This document shows, one piece after another, positions 54,853-64,000 of a stretch of DNA of 64,000 nucleotides. The notes under the pieces are model-generated. The model was given only the letters and a program-made list of their open reading frames with translations, searched no databases and was not told the origin of the DNA. Made by a program: the position numbers and the translations under genes. Source of the stretch: an uncultured Pelagibacteraceae bacterium (lineage in GTDB: Bacteria; Pseudomonadota; Alphaproteobacteria; Pelagibacterales; Pelagibacteraceae); assembly GCA_902627935.1 (NCBI GenBank), contig CACOLA010000003.1, forward strand, positions 29,171 through 93,170. Reading direction: 5' to 3'. Position 1 is the first letter of the stretch; every line of letters starts with the position of its first letter.

Positions 54853-56169
54853 ATGGTTAAAGATCAAGAATTTTTAAAAAAAAAAGCATCATATTGTTTA
54901 AGTTTGGCAAAGAAATCGGGCGCAACTGAATCAAGTGTGGTTGTAAATAACTCTGTATCTGAAACTGTAAATTTTAGAAATAAAAAATTAGATGAATCTA
55001 ATAGGTCAGATAATCTGAGCGTAAGAATTACTACTTATATTGGTAAAAGAAAATCAACAATATCTTCATCAAATTTGCTTAATGACAATCTAGATATTTT
55101 GATTGAAAAATGTGTTGAGGCAACAAAAAATACTCCTGAGGATGAATTTAATTCTTTGCCAGACAAAAATTTATTAGCAAATAATGTAAAAGATTTAGAT
55201 ATCTATGATGATACTCACATAGAGAATGATCAAAAAATAGATTATTTAAAAAAATTAGAAGCTGCTGCCTCTAATGATAAAAAAATAGTTAATACTGAGT
55301 CTAGTTTTACTCAAAATAAATCAAATTTTATTTTAGCTAATAGTGAGGGTTTTTGTGACGGCTACAAAACATCTTCTTTCACAGCGTCAAGTGTTACTGT
55401 TGCAAGAGATGAAAAAAGCATGGAGAGAGATTATGAATATTCTAGCAAATGTTTTCTTAAAGATTTGGATGATGCAGATGAATTAGGTAAACTAGCTGCC
55501 AATCAATCTATAAGAAAATTAAGTCCGAAAAAAATTGGAAGTGAAAAAATTGTTGTGATTTTTGATAAAAGAATAGCAAAGGGAATACTAAGTACTTTTG
55601 CAAGTGCTATTTCTTCATCATCAATTTCAAGAGGAACTTCTTTTTTAAAGGATAAAATTGATAAAAAAGTATTTTCAAATAAAATAAATATATTTGATAA
55701 GCCTGATATACTTAAGGGCTTAGGTTCAAGAAATTTTGATGGTGAAGGAGTAAAGACTGACACTCTCAAACTAGTAGACAAAGGAATTTTGAAACATTAT
55801 CTGATTGATACCTATAATGGAAAAAAATTGAATCTTAAATCTAATGGAAGATACGGAGGAACAAGTAATCTTTATTTTGAAAATGGAAGTATTAGTTTCG
55901 AAGATTTATTAAATTCAAATTCAAAATGTCTCTATATTACAGAAACAATAGGCCATGGAAGTAATATTGTAACTGGAGATTATTCAGTAGGAGCAACTGG
56001 TTTTTTAGTAGAAAATGGAGAGTTTAAATATCCTATAAATGAAATTACAATAGCAAGTAATTTTAAAGAAATGTTTCAAAATATTACTTTAGCTAATGAC
56101 TTAGATTTTAAGTATGAAACTAACTCACCAACCATGATGATAGAAGGAATGGTTGTTGCTGGTAAATAA
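54853..56169 (+). CDS. pmbA: Metalloprotease regulatory subunit PmbA/TldE
   Basis: PmbA is the non-catalytic partner of TldD. It is 438 residues and lacks the HExxxH motif, as expected. Its family marks are KKSGATESSVVVNN near residue 22, FDKRIAKGILSTFASAISSSS near 240, GRYGGTSNLYFENG and GDYSVGATGFLVENGE, closing with SPTMMIEGMVVAGK. The gene directly follows tldD with no gap and the six-base gap to the next opposite gene leaves no terminator. Confidence 0.94.
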   Translation: MVKDQEFLKKKASYCLSLAKKSGATESSVVVNNSVSETVNFRNKKLDESNRSDNLSVRITTYIGKRKSTISSSNLLNDNLDILIEKCVEATKNTPEDEFNSLPDKNLLANNVKDLDIYDDTHIENDQKIDYLKKLEAAASNDKKIVNTESSFTQNKSNFILANSEGFCDGYKTSSFTASSVTVARDEKSMERDYEYSSKCFLKDLDDADELGKLAANQSIRKLSPKKIGSEKIVVIFDKRIAKGILSTFASAISSSSISRGTSFLKDKIDKKVFSNKINIFDKPDILKGLGSRNFDGEGVKTDTLKLVDKGILKHYLIDTYNGKKLNLKSNGRYGGTSNLYFENGSISFEDLLNSNSKCLYITETIGHGSNIVTGDYSVGATGFLVENGEFKYPINEITIASNFKEMFQNITLANDLDFKYETNSPTMMIEGMVVAGK

Positions 56170-56175
56170 GTAGAT

Positions 56176-56853
56176 TTATTCAAGATTTTTAAGACGATAT
56201 TCCCAATTACCCATTCTTGAATAAGAAACTCTAATAATCATAGAATTTTTCTTGTCAAACCAAATATCAAAATTTAATCGTTTATCTTTTGGAAGCGACA
56301 TATCTTTAGATTTTATTTTAAAGTGATCAACTTCGTAAATTTTTCCATATTGTTCAATTTTTTCTTTACCAATGAAAGTAACAACTTGTTCTTTGATACT
56401 TCCTGAAACAGGACTAACCTGACTTTTGGTCTGTAAAATTTTATGATTCCACCAATTTCCAATAACATTATCTGCAGATGCTTCGCCTGTATAAGAGGAG
56501 CCTTTAATATTAAATTTATTTTTATTTTGTTCAAAAACTAAATTAACAAACTTTTCTTTGTCATTTTGTAAGGTTTTAGAATTGTAAGAAATTAATTGAT
56601 CTTTTAAATATTTTTCTTCGCCATAACCCTCAACTTGAAAAATGGTAGTTCCTAATATTTTTACAGAAAATTTAATTTGATTTGTAACTATTGTTTGATC
56701 ACCTTTTCTCGTAAAGAAATAATAGTTATATCCAATTATTTTACCATTTCTAAAGATATCCATCTCAATTTTTTTGTATTTTTTATAGTGACCAGTATGA
56801 GCCAGTGCATTTGATGCGAATAGTATAATTATGATAACAAAAATTTTTTTCAT
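56176..56853 (-). CDS. Exported protein, DUF6134-like
   Basis: The sequence starts MKKIFVIIIILFASNALAHTG, with a signal peptide cut after LA-H-like residues, so the protein is periplasmic or secreted. It has repeated beta-strand-like segments such as FRNGKIIGYNYYFFTRKGDQT and FKIKSKDMSLPKDKRLNFDIWFD. It looks like the DUF6134 family, whose role is unknown. The start is placed at 56853; the longer frame (56880) would overlap the divergent gene. Confidence 0.7.
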   Translation of the reverse strand: MKKIFVIIIILFASNALAHTGHYKKYKKIEMDIFRNGKIIGYNYYFFTRKGDQTIVTNQIKFSVKILGTTIFQVEGYGEEKYLKDQLISYNSKTLQNDKEKFVNLVFEQNKNKFNIKGSSYTGEASADNVIGNWWNHKILQTKSQVSPVSGSIKEQVVTFIGKEKIEQYGKIYEVDHFKIKSKDMSLPKDKRLNFDIWFDKKNSMIIRVSYSRMGNWEYRLKNLE

Positions 56854-56904
56854 CAAGTGATAACAATAATAGACTTTCACAAATATAGAAGTAATTTATC
56901 GAAA

Positions 56905-57552
56905 ATGTTTTTAAAAATTAAAAATATACCAAAAGTTAATTGGAGTTCCGAGAAGCCATATAATTTCAAGCCTAAATTTTCTACATTCTTTTTTTTGTGT
57001 TTTGGTTTGACATTATTTGGTATTGGTGAAGGCTTATTAATTGTATCTTTTACTGGTGCTTCTCCATGGAGTGTTCTAGCTCAAGGTATTTCTTTAAATG
57101 TTAATTTAAGTATAGGAACAATAACATTTTTGATTAGTGTTGCAGTTTTAATTTTGTGGATACCGCTTGGTCAAAAACCAGGCATGGGTACATTATTAAA
57201 TGCTATGATAATTGCATTGATGATTGATCTTTGTATAAAATTTGTTCCAACTCCATCTAACCACTTATATCAATTAATTTTAGCAATTTTCTCAGTAATT
57301 ACGGTTGGCATTGGAGGAGGTATTTATCTAGTATCTAATCTAGGTGCAGGACCAAGAGATGGTTTAATGATTGGTCTACAAAAAAAAACAAACTTACCAG
57401 TAGCTGCAGTAAGAGCATTTTTAGAGATCTCTGTTGTAAGTATTGGATGGTATTTGGGTGGAACTATAGGAGTTGGAACTTTATTATTTGCTTTTGGAAT
57501 TGGACCTTGCGTTGCTCTAGGATTGTATCTGGTTGACAAAATTTTTAATTAA
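56905..57552 (+). CDS. YczE/YitT-like membrane protein
   Basis: The protein has about five to six membrane segments. GTITFLISVAVLILWIPLGQKPGMGTLLN (key GQKPGMGTLLN), the GEGLLIVSFTGASPWSVLAQGIS start and the GGIYLVSNLGAGPRDGLMIGL segment (in pieces; key NLGAGPRDGLM) match the YczE/YyaS family. Its substrate or role is not known. The start at 56905 (MFLKIKN) avoids overlap with the divergent gene; the first in-frame ATG is at 56857. It shares a TTAA stop overlap with typA. Confidence 0.8.
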   Translation: MFLKIKNIPKVNWSSEKPYNFKPKFSTFFFLCFGLTLFGIGEGLLIVSFTGASPWSVLAQGISLNVNLSIGTITFLISVAVLILWIPLGQKPGMGTLLNAMIIALMIDLCIKFVPTPSNHLYQLILAIFSVITVGIGGGIYLVSNLGAGPRDGLMIGLQKKTNLPVAAVRAFLEISVVSIGWYLGGTIGVGTLLFAFGIGPCVALGLYLVDKIFN

Positions 57553-59375
57553 GCAGCTGCTCCAGACTTTTCACTTCTTTTTCTTTCATGAGGATCAAGA
57601 ATAGCCTTTCTTAATCTGCAAGAATCTGGTGTAATCTCAAGAGCTTCATCAGTATTAAGCATACTTAATTGTTCTGCAATTGACATTTTTCTTACTGGCG
57701 TAAGAACAACATTTTCATCAGTGCCTTGTGTTCTCATGTTAGTTAATTTTTTACCTTTCATAACATTGATAATCATATCACCTGGTTTTGGAGAAAGACC
57801 AACAATCATTCCAGGATAAACAGGATCATTATGAGATACAAACATTTCTCCTCTTGCTTGTAAATTAAATATTGCAAATGCAACAGCTTTCCCTTTTTCC
57901 ATTGAAATTAAAGCACCATTTCTTCTTCCTTCCATTTCACCTTCAAATGGTCCATAGGAATGAAAAATTCTATTAATAACTCCGTTACCCTTCGTCAAGG
58001 TAAGAAATCTACTTGTATACCCCATTAATCCTCTTGTTGGGGCATGAAAAATTAACCTTTTTTTATTTTTACCTGTGTCTTTTAATTCAATTAATTTACC
58101 TTTTCTTTTATTCATTGAATCAATAATTTTTGATGAATGCTCCTCATCAAGATCCATAGTAATTTCTTCTATGGGTTCAAGTTTGTTTCCATTATTATCT
58201 TTTTGATATAAAACTTTTGGAGGGCTCACGGTCATCTCAAAACCTTCTCTTCTCATCTGAGTAAGTAATATTTCTAACATTAATTCCCCTCTACCACTAA
58301 CTACAAATGAATCATTTCCATTATTTTCTGAAAAGGAAATTCCAACATTATTTTGTGCCTCAAGCATCAATCTATCTCTGATTTGTGTACTCGTCAGTTT
58401 TTTACCTTCAGTGCCAGCTAAAGGAGATGTATTTACCGTAATAGTAATTGACATCGTTGGAGGGTCTATTGGAGTTGCTTTTATTGGATCATTTATCTCA
58501 AGATCGCAAATTGTGTCTGCAACATTTGCTTTTTCGAGACCAGCAATCACAACTATATCACCTGCTTCCCCTATTTCAATTGGAACTTTTTTTGTTCCCT
58601 CATATCTAAAAATTTTAGTTAATCTTCCCTCATCAACTTTTTCACCTTTAAGATTTATTGCTTTGATCGACTGATTAGCTTTGGCCGAACCTTGATTAAT
58701 TCTACCAACTAAACTTCGTCCTAAAAAACTGTCCGAGTATAATAATGTAGATAACATTGCGAATGGCTTAGATTTATCAAGATCAGCTGGTTTAACATGA
58801 TCAATAATTTTGTCTAATAGTGGATTTAGATTTTTCCTGGATCCATCAATTTCATTGTCAGCCCAACCTGATCTTCCACTTGCATAAAGAACTGGAAAAT
58901 CTAATTGGTCCTCATTTGCGTCTAAACTTACAAATAGGTCAAAAGTTTCATTTAGAACTTCGTCAGCTCTTTGGTCAGATTTATCTAGTTTATTTATAAC
59001 CACTATTGGTTTTAAACCTTGTTTTAAAGCTTTTGCTAATACAAACTTAGTTTGAGGCATCACACCTTCTGCTGAGTCAATTAATAATAGAGCACCATCT
59101 GCCATACTCAAAACTCTCTCAACCTCTGCAGCAAAATCTCTGTGTCCAGGTGTATCAATTATATTTATTCTAGATTTTTTCCAATTGATAGACGCAGGTT
59201 TTGCAAGAATTGTAATTCCTCTTTCTTTTTCTAATTCACCTGAATCCATCAATCTTTCATTTACAACTTCATTTTCTCTAAAAGACCCACTTTGCTTCAT
59301 CAAATTATCAATTAATGTAGTTTTCCCATGGTCTACATGTGCAATAATTGTAATGTTTCTTATTTGTTGGTTCAT
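57549..59375 (-). CDS. typA: Translational GTPase TypA/BipA
   Basis: This ribosome-associated GTPase acts in assembly of the large subunit and in stress adaptation. The G motifs are AHVDHGKTTL (residues 12-21), RGITILAKP, DTPGHRDF and NKLDKSD (about 128). The C-terminal part has the TypA-specific TRGLMGYTSRFLTLTKG and LTNMRTQGTDENV stretches. Length is 608 residues. No SD site is clear before the ATG. Confidence 0.96.
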   Translation of the reverse strand: MNQQIRNITIIAHVDHGKTTLIDNLMKQSGSFRENEVVNERLMDSGELEKERGITILAKPASINWKKSRINIIDTPGHRDFAAEVERVLSMADGALLLIDSAEGVMPQTKFVLAKALKQGLKPIVVINKLDKSDQRADEVLNETFDLFVSLDANEDQLDFPVLYASGRSGWADNEIDGSRKNLNPLLDKIIDHVKPADLDKSKPFAMLSTLLYSDSFLGRSLVGRINQGSAKANQSIKAINLKGEKVDEGRLTKIFRYEGTKKVPIEIGEAGDIVVIAGLEKANVADTICDLEINDPIKATPIDPPTMSITITVNTSPLAGTEGKKLTSTQIRDRLMLEAQNNVGISFSENNGNDSFVVSGRGELMLEILLTQMRREGFEMTVSPPKVLYQKDNNGNKLEPIEEITMDLDEEHSSKIIDSMNKRKGKLIELKDTGKNKKRLIFHAPTRGLMGYTSRFLTLTKGNGVINRIFHSYGPFEGEMEGRRNGALISMEKGKAVAFAIFNLQARGEMFVSHNDPVYPGMIVGLSPKPGDMIINVMKGKKLTNMRTQGTDENVVLTPVRKMSIAEQLSMLNTDEALEITPDSCRLRKAILDPHERKRSEKSGAAA

Positions 59376-59461
59376 AAATTTCAGCCGTTATACATTAATA
59401 AAAATGTTTGAAAACTTAAAAAAAACCCTATTAAACTTGATTTTTAAAGACCAAAATGCAT

Positions 59462-59578
59462 CTAATTTAATTTTTTTTGTTTATCTTTTTTGATTCTTCT
59501 TTTTTCTTTTAGGCTATATTTTGGTTTTTTTTTTACACTCGAATCTTTAAATGATTTACCACTATATCTTTTAGACAT
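59462..59578 (-). CDS. Possible 38-residue highly basic protein
   Basis: An ATG at 59578 opens a frame of 38 codons ending in TAG at 59462. The start reads MSKRYSGKSFKDSSVKKK and the rest is rich in K and R, ending in KKDKQKKLN. It lies 86 bases upstream of typA on the same strand, in the largest gap of the window (59376-59659). The composition resembles small ribosome-associated peptides, but A-rich DNA easily gives lysine-rich frames by chance. No Shine-Dalgarno site is seen. Confidence 0.4.
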   Translation of the reverse strand: MSKRYSGKSFKDSSVKKKPKYSLKEKRRIKKDKQKKLN

Positions 59579-59659
59579 TAAGTTAAAATTATATTTTTAT
59601 TTTAAATGATAATCAAATAAAATATAAATCGTCGTTAAAATATATTGACAAAAATTTTT

Positions 59660-60598
59660 ATGATTAAAACATTTCAAAATAATATTTACATAATCATGTA
59701 CCATTATGTAAAAAATATAAAAAAAAGTGAATTTCCAAATCAAAAGGGTCTGGAATTTAATGACTTTAAGAAACAAATATTCTTTTTTAAAAAGAATTTT
59801 GACATATTATCTAATGAACAATTTTCAGAAATTATTAAAACTAAAAAAATTCCAAAGAGGAAATCAATATTATTAACATTCGATGATGGATATAAGGATC
59901 ATCTAGATTATGTTTTTCCTTTTTTAAAAAAACAAAATATATTGGCAAACTTTTATCCACCGATAATTTGCATAAAGAATAAAAAGATATTAGACGTAAA
60001 CAAGATACATTTTATTTTGGAAAAAGAACAAAATAGAGATAAAATACTTAATTTGATAGATTTATATCTTAAAAAATTTCATAATAAAAATCTCGATGAA
60101 CTTCAAATTAATAAAATTGACTTAAAAAGTAGATATGATGATAAAAAAACAGTTTTAATAAAAAGATTGTTGCAAAACTATTTACCTATATCGTGTAGGG
60201 AAAAAATTGTTAATAAAATTTTTAAAGATATTATGAATACAAGTGAAGAAGATTTTTCAAAAAAAATTTATATGAATAAAAATAATATTCAAGAATTATA
60301 TAAAAACGATTTTACTATTGGTTCACATGGAGTTGATCACTTATGGTGGGACAAACTAAGTAAAAATAAACAAGAAATAGAAATAAAAAATTCAATTAAT
60401 TATCTTAAAAAAATTAAAGTTTATAATGATAATTTTTCTGTTTGCTATCCCTACGGAAGATATAATAACACAACCTTAAAATTATTAAATAAATATAAAG
60501 TTAAATTTGCATTAACAACTAAGGTTGATAAAGTTAACTCAAAAAATATAAGTAAAAGTTTAGAATTACCCAGATATAATACTAACGATTTTAAATAA
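59660..60598 (+). CDS. Polysaccharide deacetylase (NodB-like)
   Basis: A NodB-type carbohydrate deacetylase domain is seen: IMYHYVKN near the start, the metal-binding motif 1 LLTFDDGYKDH (about residue 75), motif 2 GSHGVDHLWWDKLS (about 218), and CYPYGRYNNTTLK (about 260). Two H/D metal ligands are retained. It lacks a clear signal peptide. I start it at the ATG at 59660; an in-frame TTG at 59645 is weaker. Two bases separate it from the methyltransferase gene, so they are probably co-transcribed. Confidence 0.85.
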   Translation: MIKTFQNNIYIIMYHYVKNIKKSEFPNQKGLEFNDFKKQIFFFKKNFDILSNEQFSEIIKTKKIPKRKSILLTFDDGYKDHLDYVFPFLKKQNILANFYPPIICIKNKKILDVNKIHFILEKEQNRDKILNLIDLYLKKFHNKNLDELQINKIDLKSRYDDKKTVLIKRLLQNYLPISCREKIVNKIFKDIMNTSEEDFSKKIYMNKNNIQELYKNDFTIGSHGVDHLWWDKLSKNKQEIEIKNSINYLKKIKVYNDNFSVCYPYGRYNNTTLKLLNKYKVKFALTTKVDKVNSKNISKSLELPRYNTNDFK

Positions 60599-60600
60599 TT

Positions 60601-61467
60601 ATGTATACTCAACAGAGACAAACAAAGGTTTTTTTCGAAAAAAATGCTAAAAATTGGCAAAAAAAAGCTGATATAAAAAAGAATAAAAAACTTAACACAA
60701 TCCAAGAAAGAAACTTTTACGTTGTTGATAAAATTAAATTACTGAAAATAAACTCTTTAATAGATATAGGCTGCGGAACTGGCGACTTATCTTTTGATGC
60801 TTCAAAAATAATTAATGAAAGTGTAGGCATAGATTTCTCTAAAAACATGATTAATTTAGCCAAAAAAAAATTCAAAAGAAAAAATCTAAAATTTTACAAT
60901 GATAATTTCTTTAATTTTGACCCTGGTCAAAAATTTGACTGTTTATCAGCAAATGGATTTATTGAATATCTTTCGCTTAAGGACATTAAACGATTCATTA
61001 ATCATTCAAAAAACATAGTAAAGAAAAATAAATACATTATTTTCGGAACAAGAAATAGATTATTTAATTTATTTTCACTTAATAAATTTACACAGAATGA
61101 AATAAAAAAAAGTTCATTTAAAAAATTTTATGAAGAGAGCATTGCATTAGCGCATCTAAAATTTGATAATTTTAGAAATTTAAAAAAAAATAAATTTGAA
61201 GAAGTTCTTTTTAAACAACCAAAAACAGGCATTAATGTGGACAGACGACATCAATTTTCTCCGCTTCAACTAATTGATTTACTTATGAAATATAATTGGA
61301 AACCACTAGATATTTATCCAATTAATTATCACCCAGTTGTGCCGATAAAGTATAATGATAAAGAAAGTAGAATATTTTCAAACTTTATTTATTCATCAAA
61401 AGATAAAAATAAAATGCCGTATATACCATTTTCGTCATCTTTTATGATTTTAGCAAAAAATGAGTAA
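60601..61467 (+). CDS. Class I SAM-dependent methyltransferase
   Basis: Motif I is LIDIGCGTGDLSFDASK (about residue 55), with VGIDFSKNMINLAKKKF for the ribose loop and FDCLSANGFIEYLS as motif post-I. The protein is 288 residues and the C-terminal half is unassigned. Its position after a deacetylase and before an FkbM-type methyltransferase suggests it methylates a sugar or polysaccharide of the cell surface. The substrate is inferred from context only. Confidence 0.8.
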   Translation: MYTQQRQTKVFFEKNAKNWQKKADIKKNKKLNTIQERNFYVVDKIKLLKINSLIDIGCGTGDLSFDASKIINESVGIDFSKNMINLAKKKFKRKNLKFYNDNFFNFDPGQKFDCLSANGFIEYLSLKDIKRFINHSKNIVKKNKYIIFGTRNRLFNLFSLNKFTQNEIKKSSFKKFYEESIALAHLKFDNFRNLKKNKFEEVLFKQPKTGINVDRRHQFSPLQLIDLLMKYNWKPLDIYPINYHPVVPIKYNDKESRIFSNFIYSSKDKNKMPYIPFSSSFMILAKNE

Positions 61468-61472
61468 TTTTT

Positions 61473-62153
61473 ATGTGTTTAATCCAAATAGGAGCTGGCT
61501 CTGCAAATTTTGATATATACATTAAAGATGGATTCTCAAACTTTATAAAAAAAAAAAACATTCAAAAAAAAATATTTATTATTGAGGCAAACTCTATTCA
61601 TCTAAGTAGTCTAAAGAAATTTTATAAAGAAAATAAAAATGTGAAAATTTTCAATTTGGCTATTGTACCAGACAATATGAATATAAAAAAAATGAACTTT
61701 TTTTATTGCTTGGAAGATTCACCAAATTATCAAATATTTTCAAACTCAAAAAATTTCGTAAAAAAACATTTCCCTAATGGTACAATCAAAGAAATTGAAA
61801 TAAATTGTTTAGGAATATCTGAATTTTTAAAAAAAAATAACATTACGTATATTGATTACCTCTCTTTAGATATTGAGGGAATGGATTATGAGGTTTTATT
61901 AAATTTAAATTTAGATAACTTTGACATAAAAAATATTTCATTTGAACATTTACATTTAAATACAAAACAAAAAATAAAAATCATTTTAAAATTTATTAAA
62001 AATGGATATTACTTTTCTGGAATGGGTTTTGATTTAAGAAAATCAGATTGGATGTTCTCAAAAAATTATAAATTAAATAGATTTTTAACATATTTTTTAC
62101 CTATTACACCAAGAAGAGTATGGAAAAAATTTAAGTTTTTCGATCAAATCTAA
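61473..62153 (+). CDS. FkbM-family methyltransferase
   Basis: The 226-residue protein starts MCLIQIGAGSANFD, then has IFIIEANSIHLSSLKKF and the FkbM signature ITYIDYLSLDIEGMDYEVL (about residue 130; key LSLDIEGMD). FkbM-type enzymes O-methylate sugars and small metabolites, and are common in surface-polysaccharide clusters. It ends just before the groEL terminator and is the last gene of the three-gene cassette. Confidence 0.83.
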   Translation: MCLIQIGAGSANFDIYIKDGFSNFIKKKNIQKKIFIIEANSIHLSSLKKFYKENKNVKIFNLAIVPDNMNIKKMNFFYCLEDSPNYQIFSNSKNFVKKHFPNGTIKEIEINCLGISEFLKKNNITYIDYLSLDIEGMDYEVLLNLNLDNFDIKNISFEHLHLNTKQKIKIILKFIKNGYYFSGMGFDLRKSDWMFSKNYKLNRFLTYFLPITPRRVWKKFKFFDQI

Positions 62154-62167
62154 AAATTTGTCTTTTT

Positions 62168-62202
62168 AAAAAAAAACCCCCGAAACATTTATTTCGAGGG
62201 TT
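62168..62202 (-). terminator. Rho-independent terminator of groEL
   Basis: On the minus strand the RNA reads AACCCUCGAAA, a six-base loop, UUUCGGGGGUU and a run of seven U. The stem of 11 pairs contains one G-U pair that would be a C-A mismatch in plus-strand RNA, so the element works in the groEL direction. It ends the groES-groEL transcript. Confidence 0.9.
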
Positions 62203-62238
62203 AAAATATTCTAGGTAACTAGACAGTTTGGAATGTAT

Positions 62239-63918
<1,680 letters not shown>

Positions 63919-63923
63919 TTAAA

Positions 63924-64000
63924 TTATTTGCTTGAAATACCCATAATGTCTGATTCTTTCATTATGCTGTATTCCTTGCCATCAATTTTGACTTCAGTTC
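63924..64000 (-). CDS. groS: Co-chaperonin GroES, C-terminal part (partial)
   Basis: The last 25 codons plus stop are present and read TEVKIDGKEYSIMKESDIMGI before a short S-S-K tail. The sequence EVKIDGKEY plus ESDIMGI is the usual GroES ending. The rest lies beyond the window edge. It precedes groL by 23 bases, the usual groESL order. Confidence 0.95.
   Translation of the reverse strand, partial: TEVKIDGKEYSIMKESDIMGISSK

Noticed and set aside
56853..56905. Overlapping divergent starts of the DUF6134-like and YczE-like genes.
   Set aside because: Downstream ATGs at 56853 and 56905 give a normal signal peptide and leave a 51-base intergenic promoter region.

Overview
The window looks like a chromosomal segment of a streamlined marine alphaproteobacterium of the SAR11 (Pelagibacterales) type. 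The DNA is strongly AT-rich, codons favour A/T, lysine, isoleucine and asparagine dominate the proteins, and most neighbouring genes touch or overlap. No gene-free stretch exceeds 300 bases. Alphaproteobacterial marks include class I lysyl-tRNA synthetase, a SAM-II riboswitch before metX, the metX-metW pair, ChvI/ChvG, and a RegA/ActR-type regulator. I saw no rRNA, tRNA, CRISPR array, insertion sequence, integrase or prophage gene.

Layout. 1-1850: end of the ATP synthase operon (atpG tail, atpD, atpC). 1833-8366 (minus): a long run rplU-rpmA-obgE-proB-proA-nadD-rsfS-ctpA-rppH, with a good sigma70-like promoter before rplU. 8434-10955 (minus): SAM-II riboswitch, metX, metW, gloB. 11059-13037: hisC-like aminotransferase and tyrC. 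13034-16591 (minus): TrkH, an AmpG-like transporter and an NlpC/P60 hydrolase. 16681-20213: lysS, pyrD, rpmB, and a YhhQ-like transporter. 20210-23315 (minus): a polyamine operon of ornithine decarboxylase, deoxyhypusine-synthase-like protein and agmatinase. 23465-29756: RegA-like regulator, BioY, DNA polymerase I, ChvI/ChvG. 29800-33149: ahcY, tsaE, and an AmgK/MurU pair. 33127-45680: gpmA, VanZ-like protein, transglycosylase-like lipoprotein, RND efflux pair, sulfurtransferase, MsrA, DMT transporter, DNA glycosylase, glycosyltransferase, purine salvage enzyme and permease, small lipoprotein, Hsp20. 45782-57552: oligopeptidase B, J-domain membrane protein, heptosyltransferase-like protein, DapA-like lyase, Cfa, a lysine-rich coiled-coil protein of unknown function, TldD/PmbA, and several small membrane or exported proteins. 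57549-59578 (minus): typA and a tiny basic ORF. 59660-62153: a cassette of deacetylase and two methyltransferases that looks like an accessory insertion. 62168-64000 (minus): groEL with its terminator and the groES tail.

How the genes work together. Several envelope functions are spread over the window: NlpC/P60, AmpG-like import, AmgK/MurU and a lytic-transglycosylase-like lipoprotein together suggest turnover and recycling of murein. The metX-metW-gloB transcript appears to be under direct S-adenosylmethionine control, and ahcY handles the product of SAM-dependent methylation. The three-gene polyamine operon has an enzyme normally tied to eIF5A, which bacteria lack, so it probably makes a polyamine such as homospermidine.

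The most distinctive whole-window pattern is at convergent gene ends. Of 14 such junctions, six overlap by exactly four bases (TTAA or TTAG, shared by both stop codons), four overlap by 8-23 bases, and one is 6 bases apart. The remaining three are spaced by 32-85 bases and each carries a strong hairpin. I did not find a convincing wholly new multi-gene system. The best candidates for unknown biology are the lysine-rich protein with its small membrane neighbour (51481-53001), the polyamine operon, and the 59660-62153 cassette.
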